A stretch of 64,000 bases of DNA from Macrolepiota albuminosa (GCA_027475525.1 JAMWFC010000059.1:620001-684000); one strand, 5' to 3'; positions 42,252 to 56,073 are shown, counted from the first letter of the stretch. Notes: generated by a model from the sequence alone, not told the origin. Made by a program: numbers and translations.

Positions 42252-43739
42252 TTTTGTATATGTGTGTGCGATGATAAGATAGGCTACCGAATGTCTGGTG
42301 AGCTGATACTGTCTCGTGTCGCGTTGCAGCCATCTATTATAAGCAACTTTTCAGAGTCAACTATCTATGGCTTCTTATTCTCATGTCGCGTTGCATCGGT
42401 CTGATGCAGACAACATTTACCGGTCGACTGTCTGTCTGGCTTCTTAGCGATTCGGACATATTTTATCTCTCTTATTCAACACATTTGGAAATGATAAGAT
42501 CTACCCGATTTATTGGATCTCCCTATATGCTAATACTCCAACCGTCTCACAGACAACTTCTTTCCCATATATTCTCCCGTCCCACAGGACTGTGTTCTTT
42601 TCCTTTTAGTTCGAAGCATGTACATTTCCGCATTGATATATTTATTCCACTGTATCATTTTATTTGATTTTGGCTTATAGGTTGTCTGTTCCCTGGATAC
42701 TGAGTGGGTTACTTTGCTTCTAACATCTTTTAGGATTGAAATAGGTTAATTCAAACTGACTGATTGGTTTGCCTACATATTACCTATGTATTACTCTGTT
42801 ATTACTACGGGATTGAACAAGGCTAATTCAAATTGACAATTTGGCTTGCCTATTGGTATCCCTTACTTCTTACACTGTTATGGATACATTTCTCGTAGTA
42901 TCCGGATGTTTCTGCCTTTTCGCCTTTCTATGTCCAGACTCGCCGGTCTGGCGCATGTAGAGCTTGTGTGAAGTGGCGGTTTCTTACGCAGGCGTTGTTA
43001 TTCACTTTGTATTGATTTATTCATCTAAGCGTGTATTAATGGTTCTTTATCCGTCTCCCGAATTGCTGGCTCAAACCTTCTAACCCATCATTAACTCCGT
43101 GTTATTTTTCTTTTTATTTTTTTATTTCTATTTGTTTTAAACTTTTTTTACCCTATATTTGGCTTGTATATTCAGTTTATTGGTCAACCATGGGTACTTG
43201 TACTAATATATTTGGTTTATTCGACCCTCATTGCTTTTGACGTTTACGTGTCCGTTACTCTGCTGGGATACCATAAAACCTGCGTGCTGCAGGCTTCCTT
43301 ATCCTCAAATATTTTGCTCTATCTATCTGTCCCTATATTTGTCTATACATTGTTATACTTGGTACTACCATGCCCTCATGCAAAAAATCGAAGAAATCCA
43401 CAGATAAACCGGAAGATATGACATGTCCTTTGTACAAACAGCTGCAAGCTTTGTAAATTTATAACTACCTGCCTACGTCTCATTATTATACTGATATATT
43501 TGACTAAGGAATGCAGACCAATTAAACGTGTGCATTATATAATCGTTTGTATGTACGACCTTGACATGTGCTATTAGTATATTTGCAGCTGTGTTAGCCG
43601 GCAACTTGTCTGTTGACGCCGATTCTGCATCTTCCTCTTCAGTCAAGCACAAAATTGGTGTCGCCTGTGATGTGTACATCCTTGTATATCGTGTTGATGT
43701 TGATGATTGCTTATCATTTGTAGTGATAGTACGCCCTGT
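42252..43739. other. Divergent intergenic region, no gene seen
   Basis: T-rich plus strand with scattered short open stretches and no domain or splice structure I can support. It separates the minus-strand gene from the plus-strand gene at 43,740, so it would contain both promoters if they are real. Two similar segments (near 42,740-42,790 and 42,815-42,860; GATTGAA.A.GG.TAATTCAAA) form a small diverged repeat. Confidence 0.4.
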
Positions 43740-45570
43740 ATGCCTTCGCCAAAGAAGAAGAGGGCCGGTGGCCCTTCAAGCGTTGATTCCCCAGTCATGT
43801 GTGTACTAATGTTATGTTATTGACCTTTGGTTGACTGCATACTGTTTATTTAGATGTGCCTTGGAGAAGCTTTTGGCCGGTACAGGTGATACACTGTCCA
43901 CTCCGACTGGGTGAACTATGTTAGTTGGATTACACTATTTGTAGTATGACACACCTGAAAATGTTGTTTCTCGTATATCTTCAGGCGCAGTCGCACCCTT
44001 TCAGATAAACCTCAGGTTGCTGGGGTCACAAAATCGACCACCCATATCCTTCCCAACATGAAGGCTGATGCAGACAATAACTCGTTGTCTGACAATTCCC
44101 TGGATAACAGACATAGCATCATATCTCTTGCAGAAATTGACGGTTTGCCGGAAGTGTCAGTATTTTATTTTCAATTTTATTGTAAATACTGCTCATGCGT
44201 TGTGGCTTTTATTTTTATTCTTATTTGTGGTATGGGTACATCGATATGATAAACAAATAAGTGACGGATCAGTGCGATTTGCGCATATATCGGCCATGAT
44301 ATCGAAGATGACCGAAGAAAACGCAGAGTAAGTGCTTATGTTATCTTGTTCATGTGCATCGTCGTTACACCCATGTATAGATCTTTGATTCGAGGCCTAT
44401 TGTGGGTCAAACATGGCTTATACGTGCATTCAGCTCGCATACATCCTGATAATCTTACTGCCAAATCTTGTCGCCTTGCTTTAAACCATGGGGGTAATGC
44501 CTTTTGCATCAACGTCATGTTTGGCGTCATATCTGCTTCTCATCTCTTTGATTCCGGTGTAGAAGTCGGCAGTTACTCGTCCCCTTATAAACAGAAACGT
44601 TTGATGATTGTGCCATTTCAGCAAGAATTCCTATGTTCTATGGCCAATGTTGGAAATGCGTTGGGTTTGCGTTCTGATCCCATGGGCTCTTATTCAAGCT
44701 ATGGGATGGCCTTTGTAACCAGAGGCAAAGAGAAGAGCGTGTCCTTCAAAAACTGTAAATTTTCAACTTGCATGTAGCATACCTTTGTGTTGACATCATT
44801 TTGTAGCGGGTGGCTACTCAGTGCCTGTCCTTTCAAAGCCTCCTGTACTTACAGACGATTCTATGTTTTCTGTAAAATCTGCTCCTATCGTACCAACTCC
44901 GAAATTCAATAATTCTATGGAAGCGGTAATAAATTATGAATCGACGGGTGTGTCTTCCATGTCATTATTCAACTTCTCTATTTATTTATTTCCAGTGCCT
45001 GTATACGACGGTCGTTCGGAAACTGGACCTGCCTTTCAATTTTCGGCTGCTGACTTCAATGCTATTGCTAGTTGGCGCTCATACAATGGTAACACGTCCG
45101 ATGTTCCCGAGGGGTCCGTTGTTGCCGTGGGTTACACAGCTAGATGGTTTGAAGAGTCCTCTTCAGTGTATGATGACCATTTATTATGATATTCTCATTG
45201 GTTATTTATTTATTTATTTGTAGTTTCCTTTCGACTAACATCAAGTTCATCATAGTTCTTCACACTCCTGATCTTGTTGTGGTTGGTGGTGCAGGCACCA
45301 GGCACATGACATCCTTGATGAGACCGGTGGTCTTGAAGGGTCTGAATATGGCGCTCCAGAAGGGTCGAAAGATATTTCTTCTTCTGGTTCTGTGAGTGGT
45401 ATACCCCCTGGATGCTGCAGTGCCAGCTCCAAGACGTCTTGTGACGCTGGTTCGACTGCTTCTCCCCGATCTGGTTTTGGTAGATCGGCCACAAATCGGG
45501 GTGCTTCTTTCAAGCTGGCTCGTTCTACCGGTCTACCCAAGGGGAAAGGTAAAAATAAAGAAGCAACCTG
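43740..45570 (+). CDS. Hypothetical intron-containing protein
   Basis: Starts MPSPKKKRAGGPSSVDSP at 43,740 (basic, nuclear-signal-like) and ends with the TGA at 45,570 after a Ser/Gly/Lys-rich tail (LPKGKGKNKEA). Between them are about six to seven short introns, for example 44,754-44,806 (GTAAAT...TTGTAG). The best exon is 44,405-44,753 (SCRLALNHGGNAFCINVMFG ... RLMIVPFQQEFLCSMANVG). Then come YSVPVLSKPPVLTDDSMF and FNAIASWRSYNGNTSDVPEG. No recognised domain. Exon borders near 43,800-44,300 remain uncertain. It is co-oriented with the JmjC-like gene that follows. Confidence 0.5.
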
Positions 45571-46099
45571 ATTGCTGGCGCGTGGACCACATATGGTTCC
45601 TTCAATTTTCCGCACTTGTCTATGTAATTTTGAATTTGTTGTTTGCCGCATTTTGATCCCTTTGCTGATCTATCTCGTACCATTTTTGCGTACATCACTC
45701 TGTTTGACTACAAAATTTGGAGCAATGAATAAAATATACATCATTTGCAATGTGCCATTGGTCTTGTGTAAGAGTGTCGTGGACAGATAAAACTACCTCG
45801 GTATGACCTTCCTATTCATTGATATTATAGTGCGTATTTGATGTTTGATTGTTTTACTTGCTGAAGTTTGTGTCGTCTGTTTTGTATGACTAATCATTGT
45901 TGTTTGAATTCGTCCGTAGTTAATTCGCTGTCAATCTAAATATGGGCCACTATTACATATATAATTTTATTTACTGAAAATGTTGATTTTTTATTTTATA
46001 CATATATATATATGTGGCGCGTTAACACCCCCAAACCTCCATCTTGTCCTCCCTCCTGCCCTCTCCACATATACACGTACTTTCTGATATTTTCGTTAT
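45571..46099. other. Intergenic spacer between two plus-strand genes
   Basis: T/A-rich with no coding signal; contains an ATATATATATAT run near 46,001. Presumed terminator and promoter region; no specific motif supported. Confidence 0.4.
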
Positions 46100-49000
46100 A
46101 TGTCTGTGACTTCCCCGCATCCTCGCTTATCAAACAAGGCTTTCACGTCCTGTTCCTGGTTTACTGATGCGCTGCTATCAGACGGAGATCTTGCTATCCG
46201 CTATGGACAAGACACGGCAATCCACGTAAGTGAACGTTGTCAACTCGTTTATTGTTGATGATACCATAAGTACATGCTGTTGTTGTTTTGTAGCAACTTG
46301 TGAGCCGGATAATTACAGAGGAATCTACAGTTTCTCCTGCCTGCAAGGATGATCAGTATTCTCTGTTTTGCGCTCTTATGGTGGGAGATGATGTGCCCAC
46401 AATACCTGAAAAGATCCTGATGGATGCCCGATTTTGGATTCTCATGGCCTATCGTGTTGTGGACGTATTTGAGATGATGAAGGGGGGGGCTATTCGGAGA
46501 CCCTCTTCATCTGGTCCCGTAGTTGACAACTACAAAGCAGTAAGTGTCATTGTTTCTATTGGCTTTTATCAATTTGTCAAGTACAATATTTTATGTATTA
46601 CCTAGCCTATGGGAAGCTTTAATAATATTCCTGCTCTCCTGGAGAGATCCCAGAACGCCCTAAACTCTCATATACGTGCACTTCAATCCAAGGTGTGTAG
46701 AGATAAACAATTTGACTCTTCCACGTATTATTTGTTGGAAGGCGGTCCCTTGATTTGTTTGTACTCAAGTCTCGCTCGGCATGTTGGGAAAAAAAACGTT
46801 GTCACTACACTCATCAACTTGACCTCTGCGGCCCTGCATTTGGGATGTCTTCTTAAGGTACGTTAATGTCTATATTGTGTGTGTATTGTTAATGCTGAAA
46901 ATATTGGTGCTCGTATCAGGGAAATTTATTTCTGCCTACTGACATCGAGTCCATCGAGAGTATGATTGTTTCCGGGTACGATACTTTTCGGTTTAATTTT
47001 TATTTACATCTTATATTTTGATACCGCAGGTCGGAGAATAACCAGTCTGGGCTCGTGCATATTTGCCAAGTTCACGGTTCAGCTCCTCAAGGTCGCACAA
47101 CTGTTCTTCATAATTCTTTATATATCGCGTTGGCTATATCGCCTCTCATGTTACTCAATCCTCACGAGTATAATGAAGTGGGCGCAAAGGAAACAGTGTT
47201 CAAGGTGTGATTGTTCTCTTGCATGCCATATTGATAGTTAATTGTATCGTTAACATGGTAGTTATGGAATCACATAGGAGGGCTAGAACGACCACCCCTT
47301 GCTGTAGTAGAAGCGGATCGGGCGTTGTGGAAGGTGTTGTTTTCTGCAGCTCTAGGGGGGAACCTCCTACAGGAACTCAGATCCGCATTTCAACATCTGG
47401 ATGGGGTGGTGAGGGATGCCGTGCCTCATTGGCTGAACCTCGTTAACGGGTCTTTGCGCGTCCCTGCTACCCTATCTTCGCCATCCGATGTAATTGATCA
47501 GCTCGATATGGTGGTATATTCCGATGTTTTACCTTTTCCTGACAATTCTTTACTCCTGACCTCACTAACTGGAAGCGCCTCTGGTGCCAACGTTCCTGTG
47601 CCCAATGATTCCCGTTCATCTTCAATTATGTATGCTAACGAGTTCGATAACGACGGGCTTTGTTATAAAGATGTGTATCCTTCTCGATCTGCTGGTAGCG
47701 ATCCGTATCATCCACCTATCAATGGTGACGATTCTTGCGATACTTGTAGGACACATATGTCGCCTTTACAGGATACTACCGACGATCCATTCAGTGATGA
47801 TGTAAATGCTGGCAGTAAAAATCCGAGCAATTCAACAAACAAAACTGGACGACTTGGTGGGCGTGATGCGGCAGGCAGCCGTCCATCTTTCGTGTCTCCT
47901 CCGCCATATTCTCTCAACGATCAGGACCCTTCTCCTTCTGACGGGCCCACCAATGTTGATATCGATAGAAGAGATGTACCTGGTAGAGATAACGCTAGCA
48001 ATGATGATCAAGCTGTACTCGATAACCCCATCAATAATGATCACGACGTACTCAATATACCCGACATCAATCCGTTGTCCTCCGACAACCTCGTTCCTCC
48101 ACTGGATGAAGAATCTCTGGTTTTGGTTCCCAAAAGTTATGTATTGGGGGTGCGGTTGCGACAATCTGATAAAACAAGTAAACCGCCGTCTATTCCTTCT
48201 CCCACTCCCAAAAGGAAAAGATGAGCGCGCAAGAACACCAAAACTATCGAAGGTATGCGTGGTGACGGTATTGACAGGACACGGCATAGCAAACGCATTC
48301 CTCATGTCCTCATTGATTTGACTCTTGATGTTACTGTATGTACCCCTTTACATGTGATTACTACTATGTTATTTCACTGTATGTCGTATGACCTCAGGAC
48401 TTGGAGTTTGACTATTCTGATATCAATGTATCCGATGACGTTGTATTTGTGACAGGGGAAAGTCCTGTCGAGTATGCAATTCACGTTACGAACCGTGCAT
48501 ATCGGTTTACTCCCAAGTTCCATGTAAGTCCTGTAATCTGTTTCCGTAACTGCTGCTGAACACCCTACAGTTAACAGAGGATTTGCAATGGTTTTACTCA
48601 CTCCACAAAATGGTCGTTATGGGGTCGACTAGACCGACGTTTATCAAGATTGCTTCTATGGATGAATTAACGGACCCCACTAATACCAGCATTTCTAAAT
48701 ATCTGACCGACCACACTGCCGTATTGATCAAAGGCATCAACCATGTAGACAACGGATTTACCGGTGCAACATTGACCTCCATCTGCAACATATACAGTGT
48801 TACCACCATTCATGGTATGCCTGTTTGGGTATTCTTGTGTTCCATTCCATATACTTACATATGATAGATTTCACCTCGCTAAATAATCAACGTACGCGTA
48901 GAGGTTCCCCGGTTGACGTGTTCGCTGCTGTTTTGTCTGCAGAACCGCAGGCTCTGAGCGCTCTTGATATGCCGGCAGTACGCAATCCATTTCCCGTCTT

Positions 49001-50665
49001 ATCCGTGTCTGGTGATTGGTTCACGTGGTCGCAAGTAAATGGTCAATCCTCGTACTGCGACTCCTCCAACCATTATCCAATATCTGACATGCGGTGGGCA
49101 ATAGCATCAACTGGATCTGCCCATCATTACTGGCACATTGGTTCTAATGGATATGGCATTTTTTTACGGGTGGAAACGGGATTCAAGTTACTGTATGTTG
49201 CGCGACTGAAGTCGGGGTCTTTCGAGGATTTTGCTACCATATCTATTTTTACGGATAAATATGTCATGCATGAGGCGAACGCTGACTTGTGGGATACCGA
49301 AGTGGTTGTATTGGAACCTGGTGACGTTTTGTGAGTGGTGCCTTATATTGCTGCGTAGACGATGTGACTGTTCCCATAGTGTCGTGCGCCCGAACATGCC
49401 ACTTTGTGTCGTGACACCGGTACCTTCCATATGTGTTGGAGGTCATTATTATCTAGCGACCACTCTTGCTGATTCCGTTATTGGGATATATCACCATTTC
49501 GTGGGTAGTCAAACCCTTGCAAACACTGATCACGGAACGGCATCTCATTCTATACTAGTTCGCATGCTCACGCATTACTACCGCTATATAAATAAGCTTT
49601 TTGAGGGCGACCTAGGTAAGCCTACCTGACGTTGACTTCTAAATTTTAGTTTATTAAATTTATTTTATTAAATTTTTTATTTTTTTAAAATTTATTTATT
49701 TATTTATTTATTTTTAGACCGGGAGTATCATCATGTGCCGGATTGGGATACCTGGGAAGGCGCTTTGTCTATTTTCTCGCTATGCAATTATTTCGAATTG
49801 CATAGTGCTCTTATTAATTGGAACTACCCATTCAATACGGACATCTGCACATTTGAGTCATCTATCAAAAACCGCTCGAGGGCCCACAAAATCGTGTACT
49901 GGTACTTCCTGCGTCATACCTTTTGCAGGCCTGGTGATACTCTGAACAGTTACGACGCATTCCAGGCTATTTACTCCGTGTTTTTGGCTCGTCATGCTCA
50001 CGTGCTTATACTACTTAAGAGAGCCGCTCGTGCATCGGGAATACAAGGTGAGATTGAAGGGCTAGGTACATCTTCAGTTCGGACGGTGGTTTGCAAATGT
50101 ATACACGATGGGCCTGCATGGGATTGTTTCAAAAATATGACAGCCAGTTCTGCTGACCGATCGTTTTATTGGGATGGACCGTCATACACTGTCGAGAAAT
50201 CTACTTGTGATGCATACGGTGCGCTATAGTCTTGCTGTGTCAGTATTTTATTATGATTGGTTTATTTGTTTGTATTTACTAGATTGTCCTTACCTCGATG
50301 GTCTGGTGTACGGAGATAAGGAAACGGCATATGAATTCGGGTACTCTCTATCGCACATATCACCTTGCCTAGATCGCAACAATCCTAAGGATGATGACGT
50401 TTACAAAACCCTTGCATACAGCGATGGAGACGATTTTGATGATGACTTGGAATCTCCTAATGAGGTTATAAATGAACCATATTTGCATCGGTCTTCGGAC
50501 CCTGAATCCTTGCCAGAGGAAACTGTTTCGCCATCTAAGCGTCGTTTGCAACGGAAAGGATTGCCAATCTGCCTGACTACAGGATCTGCTCAAAATATTC
50601 GCAAATGGGATCGTCCGTCTTCAACTGCATCAGAACACACTCGTTGCCAAGGTATGTATTTATAA
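46100..50665 (+). pseudogene. JmjC-like (cupin) protein gene, one premature TGA
   Basis: A model of about 12 exons from the ATG at 46,100, with introns such as 46,227-46,292 and 49,332-49,379. The N-terminal 330 residues are helical. An acidic, disordered stretch follows (47,440-48,220, ending PSPTPKRKR). TGA at 48,222-48,224 interrupts a frame that otherwise continues (ARKNTKTIEG...). After it comes IDLTLD, a SUMO-interaction-like motif, then a JmjC-like region at about 48,880-49,620: MRWAIAS...HYWHIGSNGYGIF and, after an intron, VRPNMPLCVVTP..ICVGGHYYLATTLADS. Relative to related basidiomycete JmjC proteins the HxD ligand pair reads HIG and the distal His position reads Leu, so metal binding is probably lost. 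The tail is acidic, then basic. Confidence 0.6.
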
Positions 50666-51221
50666 TCGGAACACATCCATATTATCAGGTGGTTAATCAA
50701 TTATTCGGTGTAGTCCGTCCCCGAATTACATTATCCGACCCCTGACCCCATATTATTGTCATCTGTTGTGCTTGATGGTTTGCGTATCAATAAAAAAAAA
50801 AAAAAAATTGTATCTGTATATTAATGTGAATATGTGTGTGTTTTGCTAATATACGTTGAAGTAATATGAATCGTATACTCAGCGGTCGTATATACGAGTG
50901 ATTATGTAACAATGAATATGCATGTGTTTTGCTAATACGTTGAAGTAATATGAATTGTATACTCAGCGGTCGTATATACAAGTGATTATGTAACAATGAA
51001 TTACGGGTCTTACCGAAGGGTTGTCTGTCTTGACGCTTGTGTAACAAATACCACCTTTCAAGTTATTAGTATGCGACTCATCACCTTTTTTGTCGAGCGA
51101 TGGGCTAGTGTCTATCTGCTCGTCATGTGCAGATTATACATCCTTGTTGTATCTGCAAATGCGTATAATATTGGGTCAGTTACACCCTATTAATCGATGG
51201 TTCACCTACATATTAAACTGA
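50666..51221. other. Spacer before the Helitron coding region
   Basis: Non-coding, with an A-run (50,793-50,806) and an 86-bp tandem duplication (listed). The Helitron 5' terminus may lie here or further upstream; I could not identify a TC-type start. Confidence 0.4.
50828..50999. repeat. 86-bp tandem duplication
   Basis: Copies at about 50,828-50,913 and 50,914-50,999 share GTGTTTTGCTAATA, CGTTGAAGTAATATGAAT and GTATACTCAGCGGTCGTATA, with few differences. Confidence 0.9.
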
Positions 51222-53314
51222 ATGCAAACCAGACCTTCTTTACACGATGTAAAGCCTGTTGAACCAGACTATGTAGTACACAACATTTCAAACGCAACCT
51301 GCATGCATTCAGAACGCAATGTATCATGCATGCAACTCAATCATGGTGGTTCTGCACCTCTTATAGGGTTATGCAACCACCATATCAACCAATGTGATTA
51401 TGCTGAGGTAAATCAGCACCACTCTCATGTTGCCTTTTCACATTACATGTGTTTGCGTCTATACGCATTCCAACGTCTTTCGCAGTGTTTGCGTATCAAA
51501 CTAGACATTGCATCAATTAAACGGCGGTTTGTTTATCTGGACGGCCGAATGTACAATCAACGGTCTCCTCATAGTTACATTGACCTATACAATTTGCTAT
51601 ATCCTTGGGTACATGTTTGCCGATTTTGGACCAGTATGCACACTGCGAGGACGTGTTGTGTTTTACGAGTTCTATCAACCAGAGGACATATTCTACGGCA
51701 CGATTTTGCGATTTCCTTGAGGGACTGTGTGTCCAGCACCAGTATATTTCAACTTGCTGTAAAATTCGGCTCGTGTGATGCTGCAGTAATTGCACGTTTA
51801 ATTGAAGAGGATGTTGATCTTCCTGATGGCTGGCCGTCCTTTGTTTATGTACTCGCACTCAGGCACGTAATATTTACTATGGAGCGTGCGAGTTGTCTCT
51901 ACATATATAATGTACTCCGTCCATTGATCGTCTTACAAAACCATGTTCGTACACTCCACTACTTGAAGAAATACGTATTGAGTTGTGTCCTTCACTTTGG
52001 TGGTGACAAGTTCTATTCATTTCTTGTAGAGGCAGTTAGTCCGTATGTGTCTGCTGGTCACGATCACGTCCTGGTAGAGCAGGTGTTCAAATATGTTAAT
52101 CATGTAGATGCCAGCGGTCTCGCATCATATCCTGTGACGAAAGGCTTTGTGAATGCGCAAATACCTGTACGAGAGTTAATCAATCACTTGTCTATAAGAA
52201 ATATCTGTCTGGTTGCCCGCATGCACGGCATCAGTATGAGTAGTTCTATACTGAAGGAAGAATTACCCTTGAAGTTTGATGGTCACAGTTGCCCATCGTG
52301 CGTCATCAACACTATGGTGTTATGGTCTGAACCAGATAAACAAACCAGAGACGCAGCACGGCGGGCAATCGCCCGTCGCACACGTAAACAGAGAAGATCC
52401 TCATATCCTTGTCGTCACGGTACTCGTAGACATACCCATAAATCCACATGCATTGAACAAAGCATTGCCATACCTCTCGAACAAGAATATCCGGATCCGG
52501 ATGAAAGTGTAGTATTTCCACCACATCCGCTTAGTAAGTCGCAAACCATGGACATTGTAGGAAATTTTTGTTCTGGCACAGGACAGAGATACGTGGAGGA
52601 AGCAGGTTGTGCGGTGTGTGGTCTCCTACATCCTGTAGCCGATATGAATCCTCTCAAGAGTATGAAAGGTTATTTAGACGTCCTCTGCGTTCCAGGAGTC
52701 ATCAAAATAGAATGATTATCTGATACGGATCGTGTTAGGGAGCTGAGAGGACCGGTAATTGATCACTCGTGTAAACACGTTTGTTGATTGTGCAGACAGC
52801 AATTGTTCAATGGGCTCGTTCCAAAAAACACGCTAGCCAATGGCTTTTGGATTGGCCCTATACCTGATGTGTTAAAACGCCTTAATTGGACTGAACAGAT
52901 ATTAGTTGCTAGGGTAAGAAAGTCCTTGTGTTATGCTCATGTTTCAGCCTCCAGTCTGAGCAAGATGAAGGCGCATCTTATTGCTTTTGAGTCACCTATT
53001 CAGAAGGTATATCAAGTCCTTCCACCTCCTGTAGCCAACCTCAATGATGTGATCGCAATTTTATTTTCTGGTCCTTGCAAGCCATCTGCTAAGGAGCTAC
53101 AGAGGCTACCTCTGCTCGTGAGCAGATAGAATGTTCAGCGTGCGTTAGAATGGCTCAAACTTAACCATTCTTCATATAGCGATCTGGAAATATTGTACAG
53201 CAACTTAGAGGGATATCCTGAAGATGTTCCTCCTGTGTCCGTTGTTCATCACCAAAGCACTGAAGAGGCTGGTACAATAGACCCACCAGTACATGAAGAT
53301 AATAAGGACACTGG
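51222..53314 (+). pseudogene. Helitron N-terminal region (DUF6570-like)
   Basis: 497 open codons from the ATG at 51,222. An early His/Cys-rich stretch (CNHHINQCDYAEVNQHHSHV) may bind zinc. Residues near 410 are basic (RRAIARRTRKQRR). The end has EEAGCAVCGLLHP and LDVLCVPGVIKIE. TGA at 52,713 and 52,785 precede a block typical of the DUF6570 region upstream of fungal Helitron Rep proteins (LCRQQLFNGLVPKNTLANGF; ALEWLKLNH after TAG at 53,127). The stops fall where Arg, Arg and Gln are natural. The frame is cut at 53,314 by the solo LTR. Confidence 0.8.
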
Positions 53315-54206
53315 TGATACGACGCTGTACCAGCAGTCAGGGACAAAACATGCATCAGAAGTCAAAATAAACATTTAATTATAGGCTGAAAACTGTAAGC
53401 CTCCTGGTAGCAGTCTCAACAAATATCTATCTCCGAAAATATCCCAACAAATACACAGAAAAGTACAGAACAACAGGCAGGGACCGGCTCAAACTATCAG
53501 CTTAACAATAGTCTAACCACTGTCATGGAGAGGAAAAGCATGGAAGTTGGCAATGGACAAAACAGGATGAAATTGGATAATTATTATATTGATTCAATAT
53601 TATAATTATCCATTTCATCGTCAAATCAGTCAATGTTCGATTTGACAACAAGGAGGGGATGCAGGGAGGCGCTAAAAGAGAAAAGAAAGATCTATGAATT
53701 AGATCAGGCTAAATGGAGCTCAAGCAAATGGAGAAGTGGCAATCAGAAACACCCGGAAGGAGAGCGGAACAAGAAGTTGAATGGTGGAACGGGTGGCAGT
53801 GAAACAGGCCTCCCAAAAGGGAAATTGGACTATCAAATATGTTCTGGAAGTTGGAGAGTTTCCAACAAAGAGTCATATGTAGATAGTGGTCTGTGCACTA
53901 GAAAAACAGTATAAATAGCCCAAGTTTAGTAGAGAATAGACAGGCAATTGATAGGCAAAGGCTCGGTGATTCCCAGGGAGTGAATCACTTAGGCCGGAGT
54001 TTGTTAAGAAACCTCGACTCGTGGGAATATTATTATATCAAGTCAATATTATAATTTCTCAAATCCTCGGCGTTTTGCAAAATTATTAAACGCATTCAAT
54101 ATTATAATTATCCTTTTTAGTCGTCAAAGTCAGTGTGAATTCAAGGTCATATTCTACACTAGCAAGCCCCAGAACTATCAAGTAATACTTCTACCAAGTA
54201 CTACAC
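53315..54206 (+). mobile_element. Solo LTR of the inner-element family
   Basis: Starts TGATACGACGCTGTACCAGC and ends CCAAGTACTACA, matching the ends of the inner Ty3/gypsy LTR in sense orientation. The middle is diverged and lacks the 50-bp minisatellite. Target duplication is 4 bp, CTGG (53,311-53,314 and 54,207-54,210). With one copy removed the Helitron frame continues as NKDTG|VNAGDCP. It contains AT-rich near-palindromes around 53,576-53,612 (CAATATTATAATTATCC, also at about 54,084-54,100). Confidence 0.9.
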
Positions 54207-56073
54207 TGGTGTCAATGCGGGCGATTGCCCCTTTGTTGTCCATGGCCTCACAGGTGATGCTTTATCAGCCAAGACTACGGATGAACTTAAAGGCCTTGCA
54301 CTGCAACATTGGATGTCTAACGGAAAGGCTCTGCGTATTGGTCATTCTACATACCCCAAGAGTACATTCGGCAATCTGGATTTGTATCCGCAAATGTTTC
54401 CTTGGCTGTTCCCCTATGGTCTGGGTGGCATAGGCGGTAACAAGTGTGGTGTATCAGTGCGCGCTCATAAAGCCAACTTGCTTATGTATCATGATAAACG
54501 CTTTCAAACAGATACTGGATTCCCGTTCGCTGCTTTCAGCCATGAACAGGTAAAGGCTGCTACTAGTGGAGGCTATCTAGCAACAGAACGTGCAAACTTT
54601 AACGACATATCTGACCCTCTTACAACTGTCAATCCAAAAGTCTTTTCTGACCTTTCACAAAGAATGGCAGCTGGAGATATAGTGAAGCCAGTTACAGAGG
54701 ATGAAAAAACTTGTTTCCGTGTAATAGATGACTTGGATGTAATTTCTGGTGGTGTCAAAGGGTCTGCTGTTTTCAAAAAACACATGCAGAATGAGGTATG
54801 GTCCCTTGTCATAAGCAAAGGTGCTCCTTCTTGGTATATCACCTTATCGCCTGCCAATGTAAAACACCCTATATGTCTTTATTATGCAGATAGCAAGATG
54901 TCCTTCACACCGTCTGTGCCCTATACTTCGGACGATGCTTACCGTCTTATATCCAAGAATCCTGTTGCCGGCGCACGTTTCTTTTATTTTATGATAAACA
55001 CATTCATAATCCACGTATTAGGAACCAACTCAGATAACCCAGGATTGTATGGGCATACTTCGGCATACTACGGTACTGTGGAGCAACAAGGTAGGCTTAC
55101 CCTCCATTTACACATGCTTTTGTGGATTCGGGGAGTGTTAACTCCGGATGAAGTCAGGGAAAAAATCATGGACCTGTTGTCGGGTTTTCAAAAGGCTATC
55201 GTAGAATATCTAGAATCAGTACATCGAGGCGATTTCTTGACTGAAGCACTGGAAGACGTCGAAAAGCATATATTGTTGAATAAAGCTGCACCGGAATATA
55301 CGGATCCCACTAGGTTGCTTCCGGAACAGCCGTCCATTCCTTGCAAAGAAGAATGCTCATCGTGTGCAGCGTGTGATAATGCAGCAGGATGGTGGGATCG
55401 CTTTTGTCATATGGTGGACGATCTGCTGTACCGATCAAACATACATACATGTACTTCCACTAAGGACAAAAATGGTATACAGAAAAAAAATAAGGAACAT
55501 AAAGGATGTCTTGATAACCCATGGGGTAAATGTAGAGCAAGATTCCCTCGTCCATTGTACACGCACACAGAAGTTGATCCGACTACTGGAGCTTTGAACA
55601 TGCGGAAGACGGAACCATGGCTCAATACATTTACAAGTCCTTTTACTTACCTGTTTCGATGCAATACTGACGTAACGAGTCTCCGCTCTGGTACGGCTAT
55701 CAAGACTGTTTTGTCGTACATCACTAAATACGTTACGAAGCCCACTCTCAAAACATGCACTGCATTTGAGGCGGTTGCTTTGATATTCACTAAACATGCA
55801 GATATACTGAACGGTCCACTTGATCGTCAAGAGAAAGCCCGCACGCTAATGACCAAGATAGCTAATGTTCTTAGCGCTAAAACGGAAATGGGTTCGCCAA
55901 TGGTTTGCATGTATCTATTAGGCAATCCTGATCATTATACTGACCATAACTTCTCAAATTTGTATTGGCCTACTTTCGTTTGAGAGGCCAGACGTCCTTG
56001 GGCGGACGATGCTGCTGACCAGTTACATGACAAGTTTTCCAATAAGTTGGCAATAATTAAGAGATGAGGATGA
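54207..56073 (+). pseudogene. Helitron HUH replication initiator (Rep)
   Basis: After a one-base frameshift near 54,240 the frame is open to 55,983. It carries YPQMFPWLFPYGLGGIG, then the HUH motif TLHLHMLLW (about 55,100-55,125). A Cys/His zinc region follows (CKEECSSCAACD ... GKCRARFPRP), then the two-Tyr site SYITKYVTK (about 55,717-55,740). Both Tyr and both His are kept. TGA stops at 55,981, 56,065 and 56,071 break the linker to the helicase (context V*EARRPW and KR*G*VIG, all natural Arg positions). Rep would nick and join DNA strands during rolling-circle transposition. Confidence 0.9.
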
